NCBI GenBank assembly: GCA_964625775.1
Contig: CAZVEH010000012.1
Coordinates: forward strand, 1 to 52,707
Direction: 5' to 3'
Source of the DNA: GCA-2786165 sp964625775
Lineage (GTDB): Bacteria > Pseudomonadota > Gammaproteobacteria > Legionellales > Legionellaceae
DNA: 52,707 nucleotides
Position numbers and translations under genes: made by a program. The notes beneath the pieces were generated by a model. It was given only the letters and a program-made list of their open reading frames with translations, searched no databases and was not told where the DNA came from. Of the stretch, positions 33,761 to 40,939 are shown one piece after another (position 1 is the stretch's first letter; each line of letters begins with the position of its first letter).

Positions 33761-34588
33761 ATGGTACTTATGATATCCAAACCAACGTCTCCTGGGAAAC
33801 GTGGGGAAATTAAAGTAGTTCACAAACACCTTCATAAAGGTAAGCCACATGCGCCTTTAGTAGAAACTTTGAATAAAACGGGTGGACGAAATAACAATGG
33901 CCGCATTACTGTTCGCCATATTGGTGGTGGACAACGTTCGCAATACCGCGTAATTGACTTCAAAAGATTGAAGGATGGTATTGAAGGAAAAGTTGAGCGC
34001 ATTGAATACGATCCAAATAGAACTGCATTAATTGCATTATTAGTTTACAAGGACGGAGAAAGAAGGTATATTATCGCCCCTTCAGGTCTTGAAAAAGGCC
34101 AGACAGTTCTGAGTGGAAGTGATTCGCCTATAGCTGTGGGTAATGCATTACCTTTGAAGAACATACCTTTGGGTACAACCATTCACTGTGTTGAGCTCAA
34201 GCCTGGCAAAGGCGCACAGATGTTGCGTTCAGCAGGTTGTAGTGGACAAGTGGCAGCCAAAGAAGGCGCATACGCAACTTTAAAATTGCGATCAGGTGAA
34301 ATGCGTAAAGTGTTGTTGACCTGTCGGGCAGTCATTGGTGAAGTCAGTAATAGTGAGCATAGCTTGCGGGTTTTAGGTAAGGCTGGCGCCAAGAGATGGC
34401 GTGGCATTCGACCTACAGTTCGCGGTGTTGCAATGAACCCTGTTGACCATCCGCATGGCGGTGGTGAAGGTAAAACTTCTGGTGGACGTCATCCAGTTTC
34501 GCCATGGGGTATGCCGACCAAAGGTTATAAGACACGTTCTAATAAACGCACAGATCGGTTTATTGTTCGCGGTCGTAAGAAGAAGTAA
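33761..34588 (+). CDS. rplB: 50S ribosomal protein L2
   Basis: L2 is required for subunit association and peptidyl-transferase activity. The 275-aa protein (E. coli 273) has KPTSPGKRGEIKVV near the N-terminus, GGRNNNGRITVRHIGGG (41-57), and the C-terminal AMNPVDHPHGGGEGKTSGGRHPVSPWG with the conserved His of the DHPHGG motif. The first residues (MVLMIS) differ from the family's MAVVKC, so a start at the ATG at 33770 is possible. The next gene, rpsS, begins 33 bp downstream. Confidence 0.97.
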   Translation: MVLMISKPTSPGKRGEIKVVHKHLHKGKPHAPLVETLNKTGGRNNNGRITVRHIGGGQRSQYRVIDFKRLKDGIEGKVERIEYDPNRTALIALLVYKDGERRYIIAPSGLEKGQTVLSGSDSPIAVGNALPLKNIPLGTTIHCVELKPGKGAQMLRSAGCSGQVAAKEGAYATLKLRSGEMRKVLLTCRAVIGEVSNSEHSLRVLGKAGAKRWRGIRPTVRGVAMNPVDHPHGGGEGKTSGGRHPVSPWGMPTKGYKTRSNKRTDRFIVRGRKKK

Positions 34589-34621
34589 TGACAGGTAATT
34601 AAATTTTAAGAGGATAATATA

Positions 34622-34900
34622 GTGGCTCGTTCTATCAGAAAAGGTCCCTTTATTGATAGTCATCTATTACATAAAGTGGAAGAATCAGTTGCAACAAAGT
34701 CAAAAAAACCAATTAAAACTTGGTCAAGACGCTCAACGATAATTCCGACCATGATAGGTTTGACCATAGCAGTGCATAATGGCCGAGATCATGTTCCAGT
34801 CTATATCACGGATAACATGGTGGGTCATAAACTTGGCGAGTTCTCTATGACTCGAACATTCAAAGGTCACTCTGGCGACAGAAAGGTCAAAGGTAAGTAA
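34622..34900 (+). CDS. rpsS: 30S ribosomal protein S19
   Basis: S19 is a head protein near the A and P site tRNAs and pairs with S13. The 92-aa protein (E. coli 92) starts at GTG 34622, preceded by AAGAGGAT, and reads MARSIRKGPFIDSHLLHKVE, TWSRRSTIIPTMIGLTIAVHNGRDHVPVYITDNMVGHKLGEF. It ends at the family's GEFSMTRTFKGHSGDRKVKGK. The spacing to rplV is 7 bp. Confidence 0.97.
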   Translation: MARSIRKGPFIDSHLLHKVEESVATKSKKPIKTWSRRSTIIPTMIGLTIAVHNGRDHVPVYITDNMVGHKLGEFSMTRTFKGHSGDRKVKGK

Positions 34901-34907
34901 GAGGCTA

Positions 34908-35246
34908 ATGATGGAAGTCACAGCAAAATTAAGAAATGCGTCAATGTCAGCTCAAAAAGCTAGACTGGTCGCAGATATGGTGAGAAATGTTCCTGTTTCT
35001 AGGGCGTTGAATGTATTGAAATTCACAACCAAGAAAGGTGCGCAATTGATGCTGAAAGTTTTAGAGTCAGCAATTGCTAATGCCGAGAACAATAATGGTG
35101 TGGATATTGATGAATTAAAAATTAGTTCTATTTATGTTGATGAAGCAGCAACTTTAAAACGAGTTCTACCTCGAGCAAAAGGAAGAGCGAATCGTATTTC
35201 TAAGCGTAGCTGTCATATCACCATCATCGTATCGGACGAGGAATAA
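34908..35246 (+). CDS. rplV: 50S ribosomal protein L22
   Basis: L22 forms a tunnel constriction with L4. The 112-aa frame (E. coli 110) has two adjacent ATGs (34908 and 34911); the second gives MEVTAKLRNASMSAQKARLVADMVR. Conserved parts are the ESAIANAENNNGVDIDELKISSIYVDEA stretch and the tunnel loop LKRVLPRAKGRANRISKRSCHITI. It ends 2 bp before rpsC. Confidence 0.97.
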   Translation: MMEVTAKLRNASMSAQKARLVADMVRNVPVSRALNVLKFTTKKGAQLMLKVLESAIANAENNNGVDIDELKISSIYVDEAATLKRVLPRAKGRANRISKRSCHITIIVSDEE

Positions 35247-35248
35247 TT

Positions 35249-35908
35249 ATGGGCCAGAAAGTAAATCCAATCGGCATCCGACTGGGAATCAATAAAGAAT
35301 GTAATTCTAATTGGTTTGCAGTTCACAATTATGCGGAATTATTGAATCAAGATATTAATCTGCGTAAAGAGCTGAAAAAGAAACTCATGGGTGCAGCAGT
35401 TAGCAGGATTCAAATTGCACGGCCAGCAAACAACGCTGTCGTAACGATTCATACTGCGCGTCCTGGGGTGTTGATTGGCAAAAAAGGCGGCGGTATTGAA
35501 GGTCTGAGAGCACAGATAGCTGCAAGGCTTGGTGTGCCTGTTCATCTTAATGTTGAAGAAGTCAGAAAGCCAGACTTAGATGCAACCTTGGTTGCTGAAG
35601 GTATTGCACAGCAATTAGAGCAACGTGTGATGTTTAGACGAGCTATGAAACGAGCAGTAACTTCTGCAATGAAATCTGGAGCCAAAGGCATTAAGATTTG
35701 TGTTTCTGGACGTTTGGGTGGTGCAGAGATTGCACGCAGTGAATGGTATCGCGAAGGCCGTGTTCCATTGCATACATTTCGTGCAGATATTGACTATGGC
35801 ACAGCTGAATCTAAAACAACTTACGGTATTATCGGTGTCAAAGTTTGGATATTTAAAGGCGAAACTGTGCCCCAAAAAACGCGTAGCAATAATGACGTAA
35901 GTAAGTGA
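35249..35908 (+). CDS. rpsC: 30S ribosomal protein S3
   Basis: S3 lies at the mRNA entry channel. The 219-aa protein (E. coli 233) begins MGQKVNPIGIRLGINKECNS, carries the KH domain motif RPGVLIGKKGGGIEGLRAQIA, the mRNA-helicase-linked basic stretch RRAMKRAV, and GVKVWIFKGE. It is about 14 residues shorter than E. coli at the C-terminus, a length that varies in the family. Confidence 0.97.
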   Translation: MGQKVNPIGIRLGINKECNSNWFAVHNYAELLNQDINLRKELKKKLMGAAVSRIQIARPANNAVVTIHTARPGVLIGKKGGGIEGLRAQIAARLGVPVHLNVEEVRKPDLDATLVAEGIAQQLEQRVMFRRAMKRAVTSAMKSGAKGIKICVSGRLGGAEIARSEWYREGRVPLHTFRADIDYGTAESKTTYGIIGVKVWIFKGETVPQKTRSNNDVSK

Positions 35909-35924
35909 TAGAGGGATAACGATT

Positions 35925-36338
35925 ATGTTACAACCAAAAAGAACAAAATTCCGTAAACAAATGAAAGGCCGAAATAGAGGTCTGGCATTTCGTGGAAGTT
36001 CCGTTAGTTTCGGCCAGTTCGGGCTTAAAGCATTAGAACGAGGAAGATTGACCGCGCGTCAAATTGAAGCTGCACGTCGAGCAATGACACGGCATGTTAA
36101 ACGTGGTGGAAAAATTTGGATTAGAGTATTTCCTGACAAGCCGATTACACAAAAACCTTTAGAAGTACGTCAAGGTAAAGGTAAAGGTAACGTCGAATAT
36201 TGGGTGGCTCAAATTCAACCAGGTAAAATTTTGTTTGAAATGGAAGGTGTGACACGTGAATTGGCTATGGAAGCTTTTGATCTGGCCAAAGCAAAACTCC
36301 CATTTAAGGTGATGTTTGAAGAGCGGAAGGTGATGTGA
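35925..36338 (+). CDS. rplP: 50S ribosomal protein L16
   Basis: L16 organises the A-site region of the large subunit. The 137-aa protein (E. coli 136) begins MLQPKRTKFRKQMKGRNRGLA and contains LTARQIEAARRAMTRHVKRGGKIWIRVFPDKPIT and QGKGKGNVEYWVAQIQPGKILFE. The arginine of the MTRHVKR region, equivalent to the hydroxylated Arg81 of E. coli, is present. Its stop overlaps the GTG/ATG start cluster of rpmC. Confidence 0.97.
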   Translation: MLQPKRTKFRKQMKGRNRGLAFRGSSVSFGQFGLKALERGRLTARQIEAARRAMTRHVKRGGKIWIRVFPDKPITQKPLEVRQGKGKGNVEYWVAQIQPGKILFEMEGVTRELAMEAFDLAKAKLPFKVMFEERKVM

Positions 36339-36544
36339 TGAAAACCATAAGTGAATTGCGTGCTCTTGATACAGAGCAACTTAATGATGAATTACTAACA
36401 CTGCGTAAAGAGCAATTAAATCAACGCATGCGAAAAGCATCTGGTGTTTTAGATAAAACCCATTTGATGCGAAAAGTGCGACGTACAATTGCCCAAGTCA
36501 AAACAATTATTACACAAAAGGCAGGTACTCATGTCGTCAAATGA
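36338..36544 (+). CDS. rpmC: 50S ribosomal protein L29
   Basis: L29 is a two-helix protein near the tunnel exit. I use the ATG at 36338 (68 aa), giving MKTISELRALDTEQLNDELLTLRKEQLNQRMRKASG, close to the E. coli form. GTG 36335 would add one residue. The second helix LMRKVRRTIAQVKTIITQKAG ends the protein. It overlaps rplP by one base and the start of rpsQ by 14 bp. Confidence 0.95.
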   Translation: MKTISELRALDTEQLNDELLTLRKEQLNQRMRKASGVLDKTHLMRKVRRTIAQVKTIITQKAGTHVVK

Positions 36545-36782
36545 AACCAATGGTAAAACAATGATTGGAACAGTTGTAAGCGATAAAATGCAAAAAACAA
36601 TTGTTGTTATGATTGAAAGAACAGTAAAGCACCCAAAGTATGGTAAAATCTTACGCCGTAGAAGTAAGCTTCATGCGCATGATGAAAATCAAGTTTGTAA
36701 AATTGGTAACGTGGTGAAAATTCAAGAATCCCGCCCGCTGTCCAAGCTTAAAAACTGGGTCCTTGTTGAGGTTATTTCGTAA
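36531..36782 (+). CDS. rpsQ: 30S ribosomal protein S17
   Basis: S17 is an OB-fold primary binder of the 16S 5' domain. The start is the ATG at 36531 (83 aa; E. coli 84), giving MSSNETNGKTMIGTVVSDKMQKTIVVMIER. An in-frame upstream ATG (36489) would add residues that lie inside rpmC. KHPKYGKILRRRSKLHAHDE and ESRPLSKLKNWVLVEV are conserved. It is the last S10-operon gene; the spc promoter follows. Confidence 0.96.
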   Translation: MSSNETNGKTMIGTVVSDKMQKTIVVMIERTVKHPKYGKILRRRSKLHAHDENQVCKIGNVVKIQESRPLSKLKNWVLVEVIS

Positions 36783-36798
36783 TATTAAATCATATGAC

Positions 36799-36827
36799 TT
36801 TCAATAGAATACTAGGCCTGATATAAT
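36799..36827 (+). promoter_or_regulatory. spc operon promoter
   Basis: A perfect TATAAT (36822-36827) is preceded at 17 bp by TTTCAA (36799-36804), a partial -35. It lies in the 86-bp gap between rpsQ and rplN, exactly where E. coli has its spc promoter. The gap stands out among tightly packed genes. Confidence 0.6.
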
Positions 36828-36868
36828 TAGTAGCCTTTTTCTGGTCGTAATATGATCTGGAGAACAAA

Positions 36869-37234
36869 ATGATACAAATGCAGACTGTGCTTGAAGTCGC
36901 AGATAATAGTGGTGCGAGAAAAGTTATGTGTATTAAAGTCTTAGGTGGATCTCACCGTAGGTATGCACGTGTTGGTGATGTCATCAAAGTTAGCATCAAG
37001 GACGCAATTCCTCGCAGTAAAGTTAAGAAAGGTTCTGTGATGAATGCTGTAGTTGTTCGTACAGCTCAAGGCGTCAGAAGAGACGATGGTTCGCTCATAC
37101 GTTTCGATGGCAATGCTGCAGTTCTCTTGAACAACCAAAATGAGCCCATTGGCACGCGTATTTTTGGCCCTGTAACGCGTGAGCTTAGAGAGCGGTTCAT
37201 GAAGATTATTTCATTAGCTGCTGAAGTGCTGTAA
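36869..37234 (+). CDS. rplN: 50S ribosomal protein L14
   Basis: L14 is at the subunit interface and is the usual docking site of RsfS. The 121-aa protein (E. coli 123) contains MQTVLEVADNSGARKVMCIKVLGGSHRRYA, KVKKGSVMNAVVVRTAQGVRRDDGSLIRFDGNAAVLLN and the GTRIFGPVTRELRE end. It is preceded by CTGGAGAAC and opens the spc gene set. The start could be the ATG at 36869 or at 36878. Confidence 0.97.
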   Translation: MIQMQTVLEVADNSGARKVMCIKVLGGSHRRYARVGDVIKVSIKDAIPRSKVKKGSVMNAVVVRTAQGVRRDDGSLIRFDGNAAVLLNNQNEPIGTRIFGPVTRELRERFMKIISLAAEVL

Positions 37235-37246
37235 GAGGGATATAAA

Positions 37247-37573
37247 ATGAATCGTATAAAAGCCAAAGACAAAGTTATAGTGACTACAGGAAAGTCTAAA
37301 GGTCACGTGGGTGTAGTTCAGAAAGTAAGAGAAGACAAGATTTGGGTTGAAGGTGCGAATTTAATTAAAAAATGCGTCAAACCAAATCCGCAATTAGAAC
37401 AAAAAGGTGGAATTGTTACTCAAGAATCTGCTTTGCATATTTCTAATGTGGCACTGTACAATGCTGCAACAGAAAAAGCGGATAAAATTGGTTTTAGATT
37501 TGTAGAAAAAAATGGCAAAACAATTAAAGTAAGATATTTCAAATCTAACAATGAATTGGTAGACGCAGTCTAA
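37247..37573 (+). CDS. rplX: 50S ribosomal protein L24
   Basis: L24 starts 50S assembly and lies by the tunnel exit. The 108-aa protein (E. coli 104) has the KOW motif KDKVIVTTGKSKGHVGVVQKV (residues 5-25) and GGIVTQESALHISNVALYN. The start ATG has GAGGGATA upstream. It lies 12 bp after rplN and 14 bp before rplE. Confidence 0.97.
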   Translation: MNRIKAKDKVIVTTGKSKGHVGVVQKVREDKIWVEGANLIKKCVKPNPQLEQKGGIVTQESALHISNVALYNAATEKADKIGFRFVEKNGKTIKVRYFKSNNELVDAV

Positions 37574-37587
37574 TTAGGTGAAAGCAA

Positions 37588-38133
37588 ATGACCAGATTAA
37601 GAGATGTATACAAAAAAACAGTTGTTGATGCGATGATGAAGCGATTCAATTATGACTCGGTCATGCAAGTGCCAAAAATTGTAAAAATTACTTTAAATAT
37701 GGGTGTCGGTGAAGCTGTGAATGATAAAAAAGTCATGAACTTCGCTCTAGATGACATGGCTCGTATTACAGGTCAAAAGCCAGTTGTGACCCTTGCAAAG
37801 AAGTCCATTGCTGGATTCAAAATTCGTGATGGTTGGCCAATTGGATGTAAAGTAACTTTACGATCTCACAAAATGTATGAGTTTTTAGATCGTTTGATTA
37901 CAATTACTCTGCCACGAGTAAGAGATTTCAGGGGTTTGAACCCTCGCTCTTTTGATGGTCGTGGTAATTATAGTTTGGGGTTACAGGAACAAATCGTTTT
38001 CCCTGAAATTGATTTTGATAAAATTGATGTGATTCGTGGTCTCGATATATGCATCACTACAAGTGCAAAGACCAATGAAGAGGGGCGTGCTCTTTTAGAG
38101 GCCTTTAATTTCCCATTAAAAGATAAAGCTTAG
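37588..38133 (+). CDS. rplE: 50S ribosomal protein L5
   Basis: L5 binds 5S rRNA and contacts the P-site tRNA elbow. The 181-aa protein (E. coli 179) shows SVMQVPKIVKITLNMGVGEAVNDKK, ITGQKPVVTLAKKSIAGFKIRDGWPIGCKVTLR, and RVRDFRGLNPRSFDGRGNYSLGLQEQIVFPEIDFDKI. All P-site loop residues appear in the usual places. rpsN follows after 13 bp. Confidence 0.97.
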   Translation: MTRLRDVYKKTVVDAMMKRFNYDSVMQVPKIVKITLNMGVGEAVNDKKVMNFALDDMARITGQKPVVTLAKKSIAGFKIRDGWPIGCKVTLRSHKMYEFLDRLITITLPRVRDFRGLNPRSFDGRGNYSLGLQEQIVFPEIDFDKIDVIRGLDICITTSAKTNEEGRALLEAFNFPLKDKA

Positions 38134-38146
38134 AAAGGATATTATT

Positions 38147-38449
38147 GTGGCAAGAAAATCCATACTTGAACGTGAACTTAAAAAAGCAAACTTAGTCAAT
38201 AAATACAAAGAGAGACGACTTGAGTTAAAAAAAATCATTAAGTCCTCAACTGATTTCGAAGCGATTATGCAAGCTCAGACATCATTGGCTCGTTTGCCAA
38301 TTAACTCATGTGCTGTTCGGCATAGTACACGATGCCAACAGTGTGGTCGTGGACATGCGGTTTATCGCAAGTTTGGCTTATGCCGAATCTGTTTGCGTAA
38401 CCAACTTATGAACGGTAATGTCACCGGTGGTCGTAAGTCCAGTTGGTAA
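38147..38449 (+). CDS. rpsN: 30S ribosomal protein S14, long form with zinc ribbon
   Basis: S14 is a late-assembling head protein. The 100-aa length and N-terminus (MARKSILERELKKANLVNKYKERR) are those of the long, normally zinc-free form in gammaproteobacteria. Yet it carries four cysteines, Cys63, Cys66, Cys79 and Cys82, in the CX2CX12CX2C spacing (CQQCGRGHAVYRKFGLCRIC) of the short zinc-binding form. The C-terminus GGRKSSW is standard. Zinc binding is inferred from spacing. It starts at GTG 38147 with GAAAGGAT upstream. Confidence 0.96.
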   Translation: MARKSILERELKKANLVNKYKERRLELKKIIKSSTDFEAIMQAQTSLARLPINSCAVRHSTRCQQCGRGHAVYRKFGLCRICLRNQLMNGNVTGGRKSSW

Positions 38450-38471
38450 CAGTTTTTTTTGGAGAATGAAT

Positions 38472-38867
38472 GTGACTATGCAAGATCCGATTGCTGATAT
38501 GTTGACCCGAATTCGCAATGGTCAACATGCAAAACACCAGCAAGTAACTTTACCTTCCTCAATCATGAAACAAGATATAGCTCGTGTATTGAAAGAAGAA
38601 GGATATATACAAGACTTTCGTGTAGAAGTAGGCGAAAGCAATATGAGTTCTATGACAATTGACCTGAAGTATTTTCAGTGCAAGCCAGTGATTGAGAGAA
38701 TTCGAAGAATCAGTCGTCCTGGTTTACGAATTTATAAGTCAGCAAAAGATTTGGCTGCTGTTCCTGGTTTTGGAATTGCAATTTTGTCTACATCCAAAGG
38801 GATTATGACTCACGCTGCAGCTAAAAAATCTAATATTGGCGGCGAAGTAATTTGCGAAGTCGCATAG
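38472..38867 (+). CDS. rpsH: 30S ribosomal protein S8
   Basis: S8 is a primary 16S binder and, in E. coli, the repressor of the spc operon. I choose GTG 38472 (131 aa; E. coli 130), because TTGGAG ends 7 nt upstream and the product begins MTMQDPIADMLTRIRNGQ, like E. coli MSMQDPIAD. The longer frame from 38418 overlaps rpsN with unrelated sequence. The C-terminal RNA-binding segment is ILSTSKGIMTHAAAKKSNIGGEVICEVA. The E. coli S8 operator is in the rplX-rplE region; I could not confirm a counterpart. Confidence 0.95.
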   Translation: MTMQDPIADMLTRIRNGQHAKHQQVTLPSSIMKQDIARVLKEEGYIQDFRVEVGESNMSSMTIDLKYFQCKPVIERIRRISRPGLRIYKSAKDLAAVPGFGIAILSTSKGIMTHAAAKKSNIGGEVICEVA

Positions 38868-38886
38868 TAGGAAAAGAGGATAGATT

Positions 38887-39429
38887 ATGTCTAGAGTAGC
38901 AAAAGCAAACATCACATTGCCTGATCACGTGGATATTGAGATTGGTGATAAACAAGTTACGATCAAAGGGCCTAAAGGCTCTCTGACACAGCATTGTAAT
39001 CATTTAGTAGCTGTGAAGCGTTCTGAATCTGATAGCAATGTTATCACGTTCCAGCCCGCAGTTACTGATCCAGCTGCATGGGCGCATGCAGGTACTGTAA
39101 GAGCTTTGGTAAATAATATGGTGCGTGGTGTAACCGTTGGTTTTGATTTAACTCTAGAATTAGTAGGCGTTGGATATAGAGCTCAGGCTAAGCCAGGATT
39201 TGTAAGCTTGTCACTTGGCTATTCTCATCCTATTGAATACGCCCTTGCTGAGGGAGTGGTTGCCGAAACACCTACAAATACGACAATTATTTTAAAAGGT
39301 ATTGATAAACAACTCGTGGGACAAGTCGCTTCTGAGATTCGCGCCTTTAGACCTCCCGAGCCTTACAAAGGAAAGGGAGTGAGATATGCGGGTGAAATTA
39401 TTGCTATTAAAGAAGCCAAAAAGAAATAA
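38887..39429 (+). CDS. rplF: 50S ribosomal protein L6
   Basis: L6 lies near the factor-binding site. The 180-aa protein (E. coli 177) has the two repeated L6 folds: ITLPDHVDIEIGDKQVTIKGPKGSL (about 9-33) and the C-terminal KQLVGQVASEIRAFRPPEPYKGKGVRYAGE. The start has GAGGATAG upstream. It is about 6 bp from rplR. Confidence 0.97.
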   Translation: MSRVAKANITLPDHVDIEIGDKQVTIKGPKGSLTQHCNHLVAVKRSESDSNVITFQPAVTDPAAWAHAGTVRALVNNMVRGVTVGFDLTLELVGVGYRAQAKPGFVSLSLGYSHPIEYALAEGVVAETPTNTTIILKGIDKQLVGQVASEIRAFRPPEPYKGKGVRYAGEIIAIKEAKKK

Positions 39430-39435
39430 GGTGAA

Positions 39436-39801
39436 ATGATGAATAAAGCTATAGCTCGTAAGAGAAGAGCCACTAAAACCAGAGCCATTATCCGCGGCAC
39501 AAAATCCATGAGAATGCGCTTAGTGGTAAGCCGATCAAACGCAAATATTCATGCTCAAATTATCGAGACGAATGATGCGGGAGATTTGGTAAAGGTTTCA
39601 GCTTCAACTTTAGATAAAGAACTTAAATTAACTTTAAAAGGTTCTAAATCTGAGCGTGCGTTTCAAGTTGGAAAGTTGTTGGCAGAACGTGCCAAAGAAG
39701 AGAACATTATTGATGTAGCATTTGATCGTGCAGGCTTTAGATATCATGGCAGAGTGAAAGCTTTGGCTGATGGTGCTCGTGATGGCGGCTTGAATTTTTA
39801 A
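39436..39801 (+). CDS. rplR: 50S ribosomal protein L18
   Basis: L18 binds 5S rRNA with L5 and L25. The 121-aa protein (E. coli 117) begins with the basic tail MMNKAIARKRRATKTRAIIRGTKSMRMRLVVSRSNANIHAQII. It ends FDRAGFRYHGRVKALADGARDGGLNF, the family signature. Two ATGs are possible at 39436 and 39439. The ribosome site is AAGGTGAA. Confidence 0.97.
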   Translation: MMNKAIARKRRATKTRAIIRGTKSMRMRLVVSRSNANIHAQIIETNDAGDLVKVSASTLDKELKLTLKGSKSERAFQVGKLLAERAKEENIIDVAFDRAGFRYHGRVKALADGARDGGLNF

Positions 39802-39813
39802 AGGAACACAGAC

Positions 39814-40323
39814 ATGGCGTTTGAAGATACTAAGACTGATGGTTACCAGGAAAAACTGGTTTCTGTTACAAGAACAGCGAAAGTTGTCAAGGGTGGTCGG
39901 GTTTTTGGCTTCGCTGTACTCGTTGTGATTGGCGACGGTAAAGGTAAAGTCGGCTATGGCCGCGGAAAGGCGAGAGAAGTACCTATTGCAATTCAGAAAG
40001 CAATGGAACAAGCCAGAAAAAACATGGTTTACATTTCTTTGGCTGGTAATTCCATACATCATGAAATCACTTGGAACTATGGCGCTTCAAAAGTATTTAT
40101 GAAGCCTGCAAGTGAAGGTACTGGAATTATTGCTGGCGGTGCAATGCGTGCAGTGTTAGAAGTTCTAGGTGTGCATAATATTTTAGCAAAAAGTATTGGC
40201 TCAACGAATCCAAGCAATATTGTGCGTGCAACAATTGGTGCACTGACTCATATTGGTACCCCTGATTATGTAGCTGCAAAACGCGGTAAAACCGTTGAAC
40301 AACTTAGGGCAGAATCAGCATGA
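39814..40323 (+). CDS. rpsE: 30S ribosomal protein S5
   Basis: S5 affects accuracy and mRNA unwinding. The 169-aa protein (E. coli 167) has KLVSVTRTAKVVKGGRVFGFAVLVVIGDGKGKVGYGRGKAREVP, which includes the loop where spectinomycin-resistance changes occur in E. coli, and it looks wild type. The C-terminal domain contains GTGIIAGGAMRAVLEVLGVHNILAKSIGS. Its stop overlaps rpmD by ATGA. Confidence 0.98.
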   Translation: MAFEDTKTDGYQEKLVSVTRTAKVVKGGRVFGFAVLVVIGDGKGKVGYGRGKAREVPIAIQKAMEQARKNMVYISLAGNSIHHEITWNYGASKVFMKPASEGTGIIAGGAMRAVLEVLGVHNILAKSIGSTNPSNIVRATIGALTHIGTPDYVAAKRGKTVEQLRAESA

Positions 40324-40505
40324 ATAAAACAATAGATATCAAATTGGTTAAGAGCCTGATTGGTAGGTTGCCAAAACATAAGCAAATTGCAAATCAATTA
40401 GGACTTAGAAAAATCAACACCACAGTCGTTCACCCTAACACCCCTGCCATTCTCGGCATGGTCCGGAAGATTGATTATTTGGTGGAATTCGAGGAATCAG
40501 TATAA
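40320..40505 (+). CDS. rpmD: 50S ribosomal protein L30
   Basis: L30 is a small peripheral protein of the large subunit. The 61-aa product (E. coli 59) shows IDIKLVKSLIGRLPKHKQIANQLGLRKINTTVVHPNTPAILGMVRKIDYLVEFEE, with the conserved G-LGLRK core. It overlaps rpsE by 4 bp and rplO by one base (TAATG). Confidence 0.96.
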   Translation: MNKTIDIKLVKSLIGRLPKHKQIANQLGLRKINTTVVHPNTPAILGMVRKIDYLVEFEESV

Positions 40506-40939
40506 TGAATTTAAATACACTTTCTCCAGATGTAGGATCCAGACCAAGCAAACGCCGTCTTGGCCGCGGAATTGGCTCAGGATTAGGAAAGACAAGTGGT
40601 AAAGGACACAAAGGACAAAAAGCCAGAGCAGGCGGTTTTCATAAGATCAATTTTGAAGGCGGACAGATGCCTATTCAAAGACGTCTTCCTAAGACTGGAT
40701 TTAGCTCTCGTGTTGGAAAAACTGTCGATGAAGTCACTTTAACTGAAATCGCTGGCTTGAATGTTGAGATCATTGATTTGGCTGCTTTGAAAGCTGCGCG
40801 TTTGGTTAATAAATCAATTCTTGATGTTAAAGTGATCTTATCAGGTGAATTGACAACAGCAGTTAAAATAAGGGGTTTAAGAGTGACAAAGGGTGCTTTA
40901 AAACTCATCGAAAGCCTTGGTGGAAGCGTAGAAGCGTGA
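40505..40939 (+). CDS. rplO: 50S ribosomal protein L15
   Basis: L15 is a late assembly organiser with a long extended N-terminus. The 144-aa protein (E. coli 144) has MNLNTLSPDVGSRPSKRRLGRGIGSGLGKTSGKGHKGQKARAGG at its N-terminus and the globular end ITAVKIRGLRVTKGALKLIESLGGSVEA-like. It overlaps the GTG start of secY by 4 bp, coupling the two. Confidence 0.97.
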   Translation: MNLNTLSPDVGSRPSKRRLGRGIGSGLGKTSGKGHKGQKARAGGFHKINFEGGQMPIQRRLPKTGFSSRVGKTVDEVTLTEIAGLNVEIIDLAALKAARLVNKSILDVKVILSGELTTAVKIRGLRVTKGALKLIESLGGSVEA

